Assembly (NCBI GenBank): GCA_963737445.1
Contig: CAVTSO010000007.1
Span: 124,001-188,000, forward strand
Origin: JAICYJ01 sp963737445
Lineage (GTDB): Bacteria > Actinomycetota > Thermoleophilia > Gaiellales > JAICJC01
Length of the DNA: 64,000 nt
Reading direction: 5' to 3'
The notes beneath the pieces were generated by a model. It saw nothing but the letters and a program-made list of their open reading frames with translations, ran no database searches and was not told where the DNA came from. The stretch's first letter is position 1. Each line of letters starts with the position of its first letter. Below, in pieces: positions 51,950 to 61,379 of the stretch. A program made the position numbers and the translations under genes.

Positions 51950-52942
51950 ATGAAGAACGAGTCGAACGAAGTCGTCGTCGTCACGGGCGCCTCTGGCGGG
52001 GTGGGGCGCGCGACCGCGCGAGCATTCGGGGCCACCGGTGCGACGGTGGCGCTGCTGGCGCGGGGGCGGGCCGGCCTTGAGGGAGCGTGCTCCGACGTGC
52101 GGGATGCCGGTGGCTCTGCGCTTGCGATACCTACGGACGTGGCGGACGCGGACGCCGTCGAGGCCGCCGCCGCACAGGTGGAAGACGAGCTTGGGCCGAT
52201 CGACATCTGGGTCAACGACGCTATGGCAACCGTCTTCGCCCCATTCCTCGAGATCAGTTCCGAGGAGTACGCGCGGGCGACGGCCGTGACGTACCTCGGA
52301 TATGTGAATGGCACGCGTGCCGCTCTCAAACGTATGAAGGAGCGGGACCGCGGTGCGATCGTCCAGGTTGGCTCAGCGCTCGCCTACCGCGGGATCCCGC
52401 TGCAGACCGCCTACTGCGGCGCCAAGCATGCGATCCAGGGCTTTACGGAGTCGCTCCGGTGCGAGCTCTACCACGACCGCGTGAACGTCCACATCTGCAT
52501 GGTTCAGATGCCGGCGCTGAACACGCCACAGTTCAGCTGGGGGCGCACCCGGCTGCCGCGTCACCCCCAGCCTGTTCCGCCGATCTACGAGCCGGAGGTC
52601 GCCGCCAAAGCGATTCTGTTCGCGGCCCACCATCGTCGACGGGAGATCTACGTCGGCGCCCCGACGGCTGTCACCGTGGTCGCAAACAAGGTGGCGCCGG
52701 GCCTGGCCGACCACTACCTCGGCCGCACGGGGTACTCATCGCAACAGACGGAGGAGCATGTCAACGGCGACCGGCCGGACAACCTCTTTCACCCAGCGGA
52801 TGAGGACAGCGACTTTGGAATCCGTGGCGTGTTCTCAGCGCATCGCCGCAGCTGGCAGCTGACCGCCGATCTGCACCGAAGACTGCTCGGCGCCGGAGTT
52901 GCCGCTGCCGTCGCCGGTGCCGCCTACGTCAAGAGTCGGTAG
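51950..52942 (+). CDS. short-chain dehydrogenase/reductase
   Basis: A 330-residue SDR with NAD(P) motif VVTGASGGVGRATARAFG, NNAG replaced by IWVNDAMATVF, catalytic Ser in QVGSALAYRG and YCGAKHAIQG (Tyr-x-x-x-Lys). The C-terminal extension of about 80 residues with RSWQLTADLHRRLLGAG ends in a probable membrane helix. ATG 51950 has AAGGA at good spacing; ATG 51941 overlaps that site. GH15 starts 6 bases after its stop. Confidence 0.9.
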   Translation: MKNESNEVVVVTGASGGVGRATARAFGATGATVALLARGRAGLEGACSDVRDAGGSALAIPTDVADADAVEAAAAQVEDELGPIDIWVNDAMATVFAPFLEISSEEYARATAVTYLGYVNGTRAALKRMKERDRGAIVQVGSALAYRGIPLQTAYCGAKHAIQGFTESLRCELYHDRVNVHICMVQMPALNTPQFSWGRTRLPRHPQPVPPIYEPEVAAKAILFAAHHRRREIYVGAPTAVTVVANKVAPGLADHYLGRTGYSSQQTEEHVNGDRPDNLFHPADEDSDFGIRGVFSAHRRSWQLTADLHRRLLGAGVAAAVAGAAYVKSR

Positions 52943-52948
52943 GCAGGC

Positions 52949-54781
52949 GTGACCCCCGATCGTGAACCACCGGTCTCTCATCGAGACCGCGACGGATATC
53001 TCCCGATCGCCCAGTACGGGGCCATTGGCGATGGAGCCTCTGTTGCCTTAGTTGGCGACGATGGAGCGATCGACTGGCTTGCCGTTGGCAACCTCGGGCG
53101 CCCGACAATCTTCGGGGCGCTGCTCGACACAGGCGGAGGACGGTTTGAGCTTCGACCCGACGAGCCGTTCAGGAGCGAGCAGCGGTATCTCCCTGAGACG
53201 AACGTGCTGGAGACACGGTACTGGACGCAAGACGGTGAGCTCCGCGTCGTCGATGCCTTGAATGCGCCAGGCGAGTCATTGCTGAACTGGACAGAGCTGG
53301 TCCGCCGGGTCGAGTGCACCCGGGGGCAGGTCGCCGTCCGTTGGTCGGTCACGCCCCGTTCGCTGGGCGGGGCGGATGCGTTCTGCCTAAAACGGCACCG
53401 GGGCATCGTCATGGCCCGGCGCGGCGAAGAGCAGGTCGCCGTCCTCTCCTGGGGTCTCGGCGAAACCGTGCTCACCGACGAAGAGGTCTCGTCCGCCACG
53501 GTCCTGCGCGAGGGAGAGAGCGGACTGATCGCAATCACCGGCACGGTCGGCGCCGCCCTTCCCCTTCCAGGGCGCGTGGAACTGGAGCACCGGCTGCAGA
53601 GCACGATCGACCGGTGGCGCGCATGGGTGGCGGAAGGCCAGTATCCAAGCATCTTCGGCGAGGCGATGAAGCGAAGCGCTCTGGCCCTCCGCCTCGTGGT
53701 CATGACCCGGACGGGCGCGATCGCGGCCGCTCCGACGACCTCACTTCCCGAACGCGTTGGCGGCGACAAGAACTGGGACTACCGGTTCTGCTGGATTCGC
53801 GACACGGCCTTCACGCTCGACGCGCTGATACGTCTCGGCTACCGAGCCGGGGTGCACTCCGCGTTCCGCTGGATGATCCGCTCGAGTAGCGCCTCGGCGC
53901 CGAAGCTCCCGGTGCTCTACACGCTCGACGGCACTGTCCCCGACGATGACGAATACACGCCGGATCTGGCCGGCTACCGCGGCTCTCGGCCCGTCCGGTT
54001 TGGGAACCAGGCCGCATCCCAGCTGCAGCTCGGCTCGTACGGCGACCTGTTCGAGACGGCTTTCCTCTATGCGTCGCAGGGAAATGCGCTCGACCCGGGG
54101 AGCCGGCACACGATGCGCGGATTTGCAGATGAGGTGTGCCGGCTGTGGCGGCGCAAGGACGCCGGCATCTGGGAGCTGCGAGGCGACCGGCGTCACTACA
54201 CCGCCTCGAAGATGGGCTGCTGGGCCGCGCTCGACCGGGCGATTCGTATGGTCGACCTCGGCGAACTCGACGGCGACCGGGACAGGTGGGATTCGGAAAG
54301 GGCGCATATCCGGGAGTTCGTCCACCGGCGATGCTGGTCCGATGAGCGCTCGTGTTACACGATGTATGCGGGAGGTGAGGCGCTGGACGCCGCGGTGCTC
54401 CGCGCAGTGCCGTGGGGCTTCTTCCACGACCAGGAGGATCGGCTGCGCTCCACTGTGCGGGCGATCCAAACGGAGCTGTCGGCAGGCCCCTTGCTCTATC
54501 GGTACACCGGCATGCGCGACGAGGAAGGGTGCTTCACCGCCTGCTCCTTCTGGCTCGTCCACGCGCTGATCGCGATCGGTGAGGAGGAGCAGGCGGAAGC
54601 AGTGACCGAAGCCGTGATCGCCCGTGCAACCCCGCTCGGCCTGCTTTCGGAGGAGATCGATCCCGACTCCGGCGAGATGCTCGGCAACTATCCGCAGGCG
54701 CTCAGTCACCTGGCGTTGATCTCCGCCGCCCACCGGCTCTCCGAGCGGCGCGGTGAGGCCGGCTCCGGGCGGGTGCTATAG
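52949..54781 (+). CDS. GH15 glycoside hydrolase (glucoamylase/trehalase type)
   Basis: A 610-residue enzyme. The N-terminal beta domain (GDGASVALVGDDGAIDWLAV) is followed by an (alpha/alpha)6 barrel with NWDYRFCWIRDTAFTLDALI, SKMGCWAALDRAI, CSFWLVHALIAIGEEEQA and the catalytic-acid region GLLSEEIDPDSGEMLGNYPQ. No signal peptide, so it acts in the cytosol, probably on trehalose or short alpha-glucans. GTG 52949. A truncated paralogue is at 14,935. The 3' end overlaps the convergent ferritin-like gene by 6 bases. Confidence 0.92.
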   Translation: MTPDREPPVSHRDRDGYLPIAQYGAIGDGASVALVGDDGAIDWLAVGNLGRPTIFGALLDTGGGRFELRPDEPFRSEQRYLPETNVLETRYWTQDGELRVVDALNAPGESLLNWTELVRRVECTRGQVAVRWSVTPRSLGGADAFCLKRHRGIVMARRGEEQVAVLSWGLGETVLTDEEVSSATVLREGESGLIAITGTVGAALPLPGRVELEHRLQSTIDRWRAWVAEGQYPSIFGEAMKRSALALRLVVMTRTGAIAAAPTTSLPERVGGDKNWDYRFCWIRDTAFTLDALIRLGYRAGVHSAFRWMIRSSSASAPKLPVLYTLDGTVPDDDEYTPDLAGYRGSRPVRFGNQAASQLQLGSYGDLFETAFLYASQGNALDPGSRHTMRGFADEVCRLWRRKDAGIWELRGDRRHYTASKMGCWAALDRAIRMVDLGELDGDRDRWDSERAHIREFVHRRCWSDERSCYTMYAGGEALDAAVLRAVPWGFFHDQEDRLRSTVRAIQTELSAGPLLYRYTGMRDEEGCFTACSFWLVHALIAIGEEEQAEAVTEAVIARATPLGLLSEEIDPDSGEMLGNYPQALSHLALISAAHRLSERRGEAGSGRVL

Positions 54782-55093
54782 ACCCTCGGCCGCCTCGGCG
54801 TTCTCTCCGAGCTCGACGATGTCGCCGTCTTTGAAGAGGACGGCGTGCAGCGCGGCGCGCCAGCGCGGCGTACGGCGGATCAGAAACTCGAGGTCCATTG
54901 CGAAATGCTTGAACTCTTCCGCCTGAGCGTTCGCCATGATGGCACGCGCGTGCTGATCGGGTTCCACTGACATTCGCTGCGCATACCAGTTGATCGCCTC
55001 CGTCTCCTCGGTGAGCGAGGCGATCATCCGCGCGAACGTCCGCGTCTCGGCAGTCAGCTCGTCGGCCGGCTCGTGGTACTGGTCAAATCCCAT
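54776..55093 (-). CDS. encapsulated-ferritin-like (EncFtn-type) protein
   Basis: A 105-residue two-helix protein: TRTFARMIASLTEETEAINW with WYAQRMSV, then RAIMANAQAEEFKHFAMDLE. The Glu, Glu and His pattern (EE-x-EA, EEFKH) matches encapsulin-associated ferritins, which form an iron site only on dimerisation. The usual encapsulin gene is not next to it, and the C-terminus (DGDIVELGENAEAAEGL) is not an obvious targeting peptide. ATG 55093 has GAGGAG upstream. Confidence 0.8.
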   Translation of the reverse strand: MGFDQYHEPADELTAETRTFARMIASLTEETEAINWYAQRMSVEPDQHARAIMANAQAEEFKHFAMDLEFLIRRTPRWRAALHAVLFKDGDIVELGENAEAAEGL

Positions 55094-55243
55094 GGCGGCT
55101 CCTCTGTCTTGGGGTGCAATGGTAAGTACCCTACGCCCGGCCGAACCGTAGCTCGCTGTCAGCGGATGCTTGGAACGCCTTGTGTGTGCAGACGAGCAGA
55201 CGCCGCTGGTCCGGTGCTCACGCCGGGAGGCGACGATTGCCAT

Positions 55244-55750
55244 ATGTCTCTGTCTCCGTCCGCCTGGCCTGAACGGCTCACGCTCGCGGCGCTCGCCACC
55301 GTCGGCCTCGGAGTATCCGGATACCTCGGCCTCTACCAGCTTGGCGTGTTCTCGACGGTGGCGGATCCGGTATTCGGGTCCGCCTCGAGCCACGCCGTGC
55401 TCCACTCGTCGTTCTCGGAATCACTCCCAGTGCCCGACGCTTTGCTCGGCGCCGCCAACTACGCCGTGGAGATCGTGCTCGACCTGATCGGCGGCACCGA
55501 TCGTTGGCGGAGGCGTCCCTGGCTGGTGCTCGCGTTCGGAGTTCCCATCACGGCCGGGGCGATCGTCAGCCTCGGGCTGATCGCCATGCAGGCGATCGTG
55601 GTCGGCCAGTTCTGCACGCTGTGCCTGACGTCGGCCGCCATCTCGATCGCCGTCTGGCTCCTCGGGATGCGGGAGGTGGTCGCGGCCGTCGGTGTGGTGC
55701 TCGATCGTGGGGGCGAGGTCACGGCCCGTCGGCGGCAGACCGCCGGCTGA
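55244..55750 (+). CDS. VKOR-like thiol-redox membrane protein
   Basis: A 168-residue protein with four helices: TLAALATVGLGVSGYLGLYQ, a loop with PVPDALLGAANYAVEIVLDL, LVLAFGVPITAGAIVSLGLI and FCTLCLTSAAISIAVWLLGM. The CTLC active site is present, but the loop cysteines of classical vitamin K epoxide reductases are absent (FGSASSHAVLHSSF). Either it is a reduced variant or partner cysteines are elsewhere. It may pair with a DsbA-like protein not seen here. Confidence 0.75.
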   Translation: MSLSPSAWPERLTLAALATVGLGVSGYLGLYQLGVFSTVADPVFGSASSHAVLHSSFSESLPVPDALLGAANYAVEIVLDLIGGTDRWRRRPWLVLAFGVPITAGAIVSLGLIAMQAIVVGQFCTLCLTSAAISIAVWLLGMREVVAAVGVVLDRGGEVTARRRQTAG

Positions 55751-55814
55751 GCGCGCGAGAGCGGGTTTCGCCAGATTTGCACCGGGGTACGGCCTATCCG
55801 TCGTGCCTTCCGTC

Positions 55815-57512
55815 ATGCCTCGCGTCCGCCTCAGCCTCCGCCTGTGGATGTCGTTCGCCTTCGTGATGGTGGTTGCAGTCGCGATGCTGCTCGTCTGGCG
55901 TGTGTTCCTGACCACCACAGACTCCGCGCTCGAGAAGCATGCCGAGGAGTCGGCGGTTGGCCACAGCACGATGCTCGCGACTCGTCTGGCCGGTGTTCCA
56001 TCGTCCGGCATCGTGGACACGCTCGTCGCTGCGAACCGCGGCTCGCGGACATCCGCCTTCGTGCTCGGCGCCAACGGGCGCACCGTCGCCGCCGATGCCG
56101 GCGGTCGATCGGTATCGGCCGACCCTCTCGCTCGCCGTGCGCAATGGACCGCCTTGGCCGGTCGTAGGTTCATCGACCACGGCGGTGGGCGGACGATTGT
56201 GGGTCTGCCTCTCTTGACTCCCGCATCAGGGGCGCTTGTCACCGTCACCAGCACTGCGCCAAGCGGCGGGGAACTTGCCATCATTCGTCGCCAGCTGTGG
56301 ATCTCGACCCTGGTCGCATTCCTGGCCGCGGGAGGGCTCGGGGTCATGGTGGCGGCGTTGGTCAACCGGCGGATTATGAAATTGCAACTTGCAGCCAAGC
56401 GCATCGCCGCCGGCGATTTTGGCACACCGATTCGGCCCGGATTTGACGACGAAATCGGGGACCTCGAGCGTGTCACAGATCATATGCGCGCGGAACTCGC
56501 CGAAGCCTTCGACCGGCTGGACAGCCAAAGCCGGCGAGTAGGCCGGATGGTCTCGCGGCTGAGGCAGGGCGTGATTGTCGTGGACCGTGACATGGCCATC
56601 GGTATCACGAACGACCGGGCGCGCCGCATCTTTCCTGGAGCCGCCACCGGCGCACGGCTGGAGGACGCCTGCCCCGAACTAGTTACGCTCGCCCATCACG
56701 CCCTCCAGCATCCGGATGATCCTCTGCTAGAAACAGCTGTGACGCTCGACGACCGTAGTTTCCGCGCGAGCGCAATCCCACCGGAGAGGCCGGACGAGGG
56801 CGTGATCGTCGTGCTGCGTGACCTGACAGAGGAGTCGCGTCGCGAGCGGGCGGCTCACGATTTTGTCGCAAACGCCTCCCACGAACTTCGCACCCCGGTC
56901 ACGGCGATCGTAAACGTCGTCGAGGTGCTTGAGTCGGGAGCGATCGATGATCCCGCCGAGGCCCGCCATTTCCTCACCCATCTGAGGACACAGAGCGCCC
57001 GGCTGCGAAGACTCACGGCGGCGTTGCTCACCCTTGCGAAGGCGGAGGCACTGGGCGAGGCCCCTTTGCGGGACGTCGTGCAACTGGCGCCGGTGCTTCA
57101 AGAGGTTGTGGATGAGCAGCCTGGTGGATCGATCGAGTTGAGTTGTGCCCCGTCATGCGCTCTGATGGGCCACTCCGATCTTGTGCATGAAATCTTCTCG
57201 AACCTGGTCGCCAATGCGGTCAAGCACTCTGGCGGCGGGATGGTCGCTGTGCTGGCCGATACCTCGGGCGAGGATGTGATCGTCCAGGTCCGCAACGCTG
57301 GACCGGCGATTCCGCTTGCCGAGCAGGAGTACCTGTTCGACCGATTCGTGCGGGGGAGGAGCGCTCAGGGGTCGGGGTACGGTCTCGGGCTTGCGATCGT
57401 TCGTGCGGCTGTTGCGGCCATGCGCGGGACGGTTGACGTGCGTTCCGACTCGGCGTGCACCTGCTTCACGGTCATGCTCCCCGCCTGTGCTCTGGTGGAG
57501 GCAGTCGCTTGA
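55815..57512 (+). CDS. sensor histidine kinase
   Basis: A 565-residue membrane kinase. Two transmembrane helices (about residues 12-32 and 160-185) flank an extracellular sensor region. HAMP (RRIMKLQLAAKRIAAGDFGT), a PAS-like region with EGVIVVLRDLTEESRRERAA, HisKA (FVANASHELRTPVTAI, phospho-His) and HATPase_c (NLVANAVKHSGGG, GSGYGLGLAIVRA) follow. The stop overlaps the response regulator's TTG start as TTGA, so the two form a classical pair. Confidence 0.94.
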   Translation: MPRVRLSLRLWMSFAFVMVVAVAMLLVWRVFLTTTDSALEKHAEESAVGHSTMLATRLAGVPSSGIVDTLVAANRGSRTSAFVLGANGRTVAADAGGRSVSADPLARRAQWTALAGRRFIDHGGGRTIVGLPLLTPASGALVTVTSTAPSGGELAIIRRQLWISTLVAFLAAGGLGVMVAALVNRRIMKLQLAAKRIAAGDFGTPIRPGFDDEIGDLERVTDHMRAELAEAFDRLDSQSRRVGRMVSRLRQGVIVVDRDMAIGITNDRARRIFPGAATGARLEDACPELVTLAHHALQHPDDPLLETAVTLDDRSFRASAIPPERPDEGVIVVLRDLTEESRRERAAHDFVANASHELRTPVTAIVNVVEVLESGAIDDPAEARHFLTHLRTQSARLRRLTAALLTLAKAEALGEAPLRDVVQLAPVLQEVVDEQPGGSIELSCAPSCALMGHSDLVHEIFSNLVANAVKHSGGGMVAVLADTSGEDVIVQVRNAGPAIPLAEQEYLFDRFVRGRSAQGSGYGLGLAIVRAAVAAMRGTVDVRSDSACTCFTVMLPACALVEAVA

Positions 57513-58198
57513 ACGAACGGGTCGTAGTCGTAGACGATGATCGCACGATTCTCGAGTCAGTGGCCTACGCCCTGCGGGCCGAAGCGATGGATGTTGAGAT
57601 CGTCTCAACTGCGCATGAGGCGATCGACGCCGCAAAGCGAGCCCACAGCGATCTCTTTGTCCTGGATCTGGGATTGCCGGACGGGTCCGGTCTCGAGGCT
57701 TGTCGAACGATCAGGGCGATCACGGACGCCCCGATCCTGATCCTCACGGCGCGCGACTCCGACCTGGACATGGTGCTCGGCCTCGAGGCCGGCGCAGACG
57801 ACTATGTGGCAAAGCCGTTTTCCCTGGCGGTGTTATGCAGTCGGGTACGTGCGCTCCTGCGGCGCAGGCAAATCGATTCGCAGTCAGCGGCCGGAGGGGA
57901 GCTGCGGCGGATCGGTGACCTGACTGTAGACATCGTCCGTCACTTGGCCTTGGTCGACGGGCGTTCGGTGCCGCTGACCAGGGCGGAGTTCAAGCTGCTG
58001 CTGCTGCTCAGCGACCAGCCCGAACGCGTCTACACGCGGCAGCAGATCATGGAGCGCCTCTGGGATTCAACGTACGTCGGCGATCTTCGTGCCTGCGACG
58101 TGCACGTTTCCGCACTACGGCGAAAGCTGGACGCGCCCGGCAAGCCGTCGCGGATTGTCACAGTACGTGGAGTGGGGTACAAGTTGATCGCGGTGTAG
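57509..58198 (+). CDS. OmpR-family response regulator
   Basis: A 229-residue regulator. The receiver domain has ERVVVVDDDRTILESVAYAL, phosphorylated Asp in LFVLDLGLPDGSG, and Lys in VAKPFSLAVL. The winged-helix effector has GRSVPLTRAEFKLLLLLSD and DVHVSALRRKLDAPGKPSRI. TTG 57509 overlaps the kinase stop. It is followed by a hairpin terminator before the convergent gene. Target genes unknown. Confidence 0.94.
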   Translation: MNERVVVVDDDRTILESVAYALRAEAMDVEIVSTAHEAIDAAKRAHSDLFVLDLGLPDGSGLEACRTIRAITDAPILILTARDSDLDMVLGLEAGADDYVAKPFSLAVLCSRVRALLRRRQIDSQSAAGGELRRIGDLTVDIVRHLALVDGRSVPLTRAEFKLLLLLSDQPERVYTRQQIMERLWDSTYVGDLRACDVHVSALRRKLDAPGKPSRIVTVRGVGYKLIAV

Positions 58199-58201
58199 CA
58201 A

Positions 58202-58237
58202 TGGGTGTGGCCGCCACGAAACTGGCTGCCACACCCA
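58202..58237. terminator. hairpin terminator between convergent genes
   Basis: TGGGTGTGGC (58202-58211) pairs with GCCACACCCA (58228-58237) around a 16-base loop, four bases after the response-regulator stop and before the convergent gene's stop at 58253. No T-tract. Confidence 0.65.
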
Positions 58238-58252
58238 CCGAATCCGTGGTGC

Positions 58253-58794
58253 CTACTGACCCTTGCGGATACCCGGCTCTCCGTCGTGAAACTCGACGGG
58301 AACGAACATCTGGTGGCCTGGCACGTCTTCGCTTCCGAACTTCAACAGCGGAAGGATGGTGCACCCGGTTGTCGCGGCGAGCATGATCGCGCTAGCCGTG
58401 TACCAAGCGATGATCGCCGAAGCCACGAGAACCCAGCCAGCCCAGGTGATCAGCGTGCTCGAGCCGATCAAATACGAGAGCGCTAGCAAGACCGATCCGG
58501 CGGTCAGCGTGCCGAGCGTTCCGAACAGTGCGCCTCCTTCAGCAAGCGCTGCGAGCGCGCCGACTGCCGTGATGGCCGACAGAACGATGAACCAGTAGCC
58601 GAGGGCGACAAATGTCGACCCCGACGGCGGATGAATCGTACCGTTGGCTGTCAGCCACCAGAACACTCCGTACGCTACCCAGAACGATCCCCAGGTTGCT
58701 GCAGCATGATCCGGGCTGGTATGCCCGCCCAGTCGCGCTGACCGTTTATCTGCTCGGGATGCTCCCGAGCACGTGTAGCTCCGTAAATACTCAC
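58253..58794 (-). CDS. GPR1/FUN34/YaaH-family acetate transporter-like, shortened and frameshifted
   Basis: Helices resemble the second half of the acetate-transporter family: ATWGSFWVAYGVFWWLTANG, then ALGYWFIVLSAITAVGALAA, SVLLALSYLIGSSTLITWAG and VLVASAIIAWYTASAIMLAA. GTG 58794 has a strong AAAGGAGGA site, then about 28 residues, then a shift near 58,700. The first two helices of the family, including NPAPLGL, are missing, so an internal deletion or poor sequence is likely. Confidence 0.6.
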
Positions 58795-59052
58795 GGGTCC
58801 TCCTTTCGATTGCCGTGCCGACAGGGGTTTACGGCAAACTTGCTGCTGGACGGCGGTTGAGTCTGCGTGGGCGTGGGTAGTGGACCTATGTTTGACCGTA
58901 GATTGCCCACACCTAAGTGATACTCGCCAGACCTGAGAGGCGAGTTACCGAAATCTTTGCCTTAGCTCACACGACGCTGTTAGCCGCGCCCCGTGGTTCG
59001 AGCAGGGCGAGCCAGTGGATGAATGTTGAGGCGGCGAGCGCGGGCTACGGGG

Positions 59053-59412
59053 CTACGACGCCAGTGCGTCGTCCAGGGACCAGTACAGCGGAATCCGATG
59101 GGCGAGATCGATCACCTCGACGAGACGGCTGACTGGGCCACTCGTCGGCACGAGCAGTCGCAGCTCACCATGGCCGTTTCTGTGGGAAAGGATCGTGCCG
59201 ATCGCGATCGCCTCGATGAACGCACAGTCCGTTAGGTCGACCACCACGAGACGGTACGGTTGGCCGATGGCATCAAAGCTTGCTTTGATCAGGTCCACAG
59301 TAGTGACATCGTGCTCGCCGACAAAGTACATCACCCAATCATCGCGGTCCACATGTTGAATATCGACGGTTCCCATCGGGGCATCGTGTACGTATGAATA
59401 ATCGACAGCCAC
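59053..59412 (-). CDS. STAS-domain anti-sigma factor antagonist
   Basis: A 119-residue STAS protein: WVMYFVGEHDVTTVDLIKAS, YRLVVVDLTDCAFIEAIAIG (Ile-Glu-Ala replaces the usual DSSGL-type loop with Ser), ELRLLVPTSGPVSRLVEVID. Because the phosphorylatable Ser is absent, it may not be regulated by a kinase in the usual way. Stands alone between two intergenic stretches. Confidence 0.8.
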   Translation of the reverse strand: MAVDYSYVHDAPMGTVDIQHVDRDDWVMYFVGEHDVTTVDLIKASFDAIGQPYRLVVVDLTDCAFIEAIAIGTILSHRNGHGELRLLVPTSGPVSRLVEVIDLAHRIPLYWSLDDALAS

Positions 59413-59774
59413 TGCAGGCAGCCTAGACTCTGATTCACTGCGTTGCTAGCTTGTGAGCGATCCTTTACTCGAGTCGCCTTCAAGCCTCAACATATCCCGT
59501 CGGAGTACCTTCGATCCGCTCGTCAGGCAGCCGAGTGTGTTTGCTCACGGTTCATCGAACCGCTGGCACCACAGCCAACGGAGCTCGGATGTACTACAAG
59601 AACTATGCGGATGCAGTGTGACCACCAGCGGACGTAGGCTCACGGACGCCGAGTCGGCGCCGCCAGGATCGGTGGGTCCTCACGGAGTAGCCGGCTCCCG
59701 CTCCCACGTGCGGCAATCTGTGCTTTTACACACGATTGTTCGACGTTTGGGGGTGTCGGGGAACCACCGCCCAC
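59413..59774. other. intergenic stretch upstream of the MFS gene
   Basis: Several overlapping short ORFs with no family motifs. Probably contains the promoters of the divergent STAS and MFS genes, but no clear elements can be named. Confidence 0.4.
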
Positions 59775-61190
59775 ATGCAACCCGAGATCCTGCAGCCGGT
59801 GATCGTACGGGGTCGGAGCACGTGCCGGCGCGCGACGTCCGCGATCACCGATCGGCTCGGAGGCGGTCGACAGGCGCGCGTCGTGCTCGTGCTGGCGTGC
59901 GTGCTCGGGCTGAGCAGCGCTGACGTCACGACCGTAGGAGCGTCCGCGGTGGCCATCCGCCATGACCTGTCGATCAGCAACACCGACATCGGGTTGCTGA
60001 TCGCAGTCACGTCGTTGGTGGGCGGGCTGGCCAGCCTGCCGTTTGGCATCCTCGCCGACCGGATCCGCCGAACCACCGGGCTGGCAGCGGCGATCGTCAT
60101 CTGGGGAGTCGCCATGGCCGTCAGCGCCTTGGTCGCCACGTTCGGTGAGCTGCTGATCGCGCGCGTCGCTCTGGGTGCCGGCACCGCCGCAGCCGGCCCG
60201 TTCGTCGCATCGCTCGTCGGCGACTACTTCGCACCGGAAGAGCGAGGCCGGATCTACGGCTACATCCTGGCCGGCGAGTTACTCGGTGCAGGGTTCGGAT
60301 TTGGCGTGGCCGGCGGTCTGGCAGCGCTTTCGTGGAGGGCGTCGTTCCTTGCTCTTTCCCTGCCCGCTATGGCGGTCGCCATTCTCGTCGCGCGCCTGCC
60401 CGAGCCTCCACGGGGCGCGCGGGATGACGCGGAGCCCTCGGCAACGGACACAGCGGGGGACCGCGTGCTGCGACGGCTCGTGGAGGAGCGCGGCATTGAA
60501 CCCGCCGTCCACCGTCGGCCGGAAGGATCCGGGCTACGTGGCTTCCTCAGCGTTGCCCGGTACATCCTGACGGTTCGCACGAACATGCTGCTGATCGGCG
60601 CGAGCGCGTGCGGGTATTTCTTCTTGGCCGGCGCCGAGACCTTCGGCGTCGAGTTCGTGAAAGACCAGTACGGGGTGAGTGCGGTGCTCGCCAATCCCCT
60701 CCTGCTGCTCGCCGGCACCGGTGCGGTGGCCGGCGTGCTCGCCGGTGGATGGCTGGCCGATGAGACCGTACGTTGGGGCTACGCGACCGGGCGGATCGTG
60801 GTCAGCGCCGGATCCGCGGCACTGGCGGCGCTGCTGTTCCTACCCGCCATCCTGAGCGGGAGCGCAGCGGTTGCGGTCCCCTTGCTCGGTCTCGCCGCCA
60901 TTGGCCTGGCGGCCCAGAACCCACCGCTCGACGCAGCGCGACTTGACATCATGCCGGCGCCGCTTTGGGGCAGGGCAGAGTCGGTGCGGACGCTGCTTCG
61001 AACAGCCCTCCAAGCCGCCGCTCCGCTCGCGTTCGGCGTCTTGTCGGACTATCTGTTCGGCGGCGGGCGTCGTGGCCTGCAGTTCACATTCCTAACCATG
61101 CTGGTCCCCCTTGCCTTGAGTGCCCTGCTGCTTCTGCGCGCGCGAGCCACCTACCTGCCCGACGTGGCGGCCGCTGCCGAGTACGAATGA
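59775..61190 (+). CDS. MFS transporter (spinster/sugar-phosphate-like)
   Basis: A 471-residue carrier with twelve helices. Motifs: GLASLPFGILADRIRRTTGL (loop 2-3), RVALGAGTAAAGPFVASLVG with DYFAPEERGRIYGYILAGEL after it, and GVLAGGWLADETVRWGYATG in the second half. ATG 59775 starts a polar N-terminus of about 40 residues before helix 1. Converges with a tiny gene only 6 bases away. Substrate unknown. Confidence 0.88.
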   Translation: MQPEILQPVIVRGRSTCRRATSAITDRLGGGRQARVVLVLACVLGLSSADVTTVGASAVAIRHDLSISNTDIGLLIAVTSLVGGLASLPFGILADRIRRTTGLAAAIVIWGVAMAVSALVATFGELLIARVALGAGTAAAGPFVASLVGDYFAPEERGRIYGYILAGELLGAGFGFGVAGGLAALSWRASFLALSLPAMAVAILVARLPEPPRGARDDAEPSATDTAGDRVLRRLVEERGIEPAVHRRPEGSGLRGFLSVARYILTVRTNMLLIGASACGYFFLAGAETFGVEFVKDQYGVSAVLANPLLLLAGTGAVAGVLAGGWLADETVRWGYATGRIVVSAGSAALAALLFLPAILSGSAAVAVPLLGLAAIGLAAQNPPLDAARLDIMPAPLWGRAESVRTLLRTALQAAAPLAFGVLSDYLFGGGRRGLQFTFLTMLVPLALSALLLLRARATYLPDVAAAAEYE

Positions 61191-61196
61191 GGGGAT

Positions 61197-61379
61197 TCAG
61201 CGTTTCTTGACGCGGGCAGCCCGCTTGGTACGTTGATCGCGGTGTGCGAGGTAGGCGGCGAACATTGCCTGCTTGGTCAGGTAGATAGCCATGTCCAGCA
61301 TGCCAAACGCGATCCATTGCTGGAGCCAGTCCTCGTCAATACGCAGCGACGACGATGACGGTGGCAGGTGGGACTGCAT
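61197..61379 (-). CDS. small helical hypothetical protein
   Basis: A 60-residue protein with an amphipathic middle (DEDWLQQWIAFGMLDMAIYL) and basic end (HRDQRTKRAARVKKR). AGAGGTG precedes the ATG. Convergent with the MFS gene. No family recognised. Confidence 0.6.
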   Translation of the reverse strand: MQSHLPPSSSSLRIDEDWLQQWIAFGMLDMAIYLTKQAMFAAYLAHRDQRTKRAARVKKR

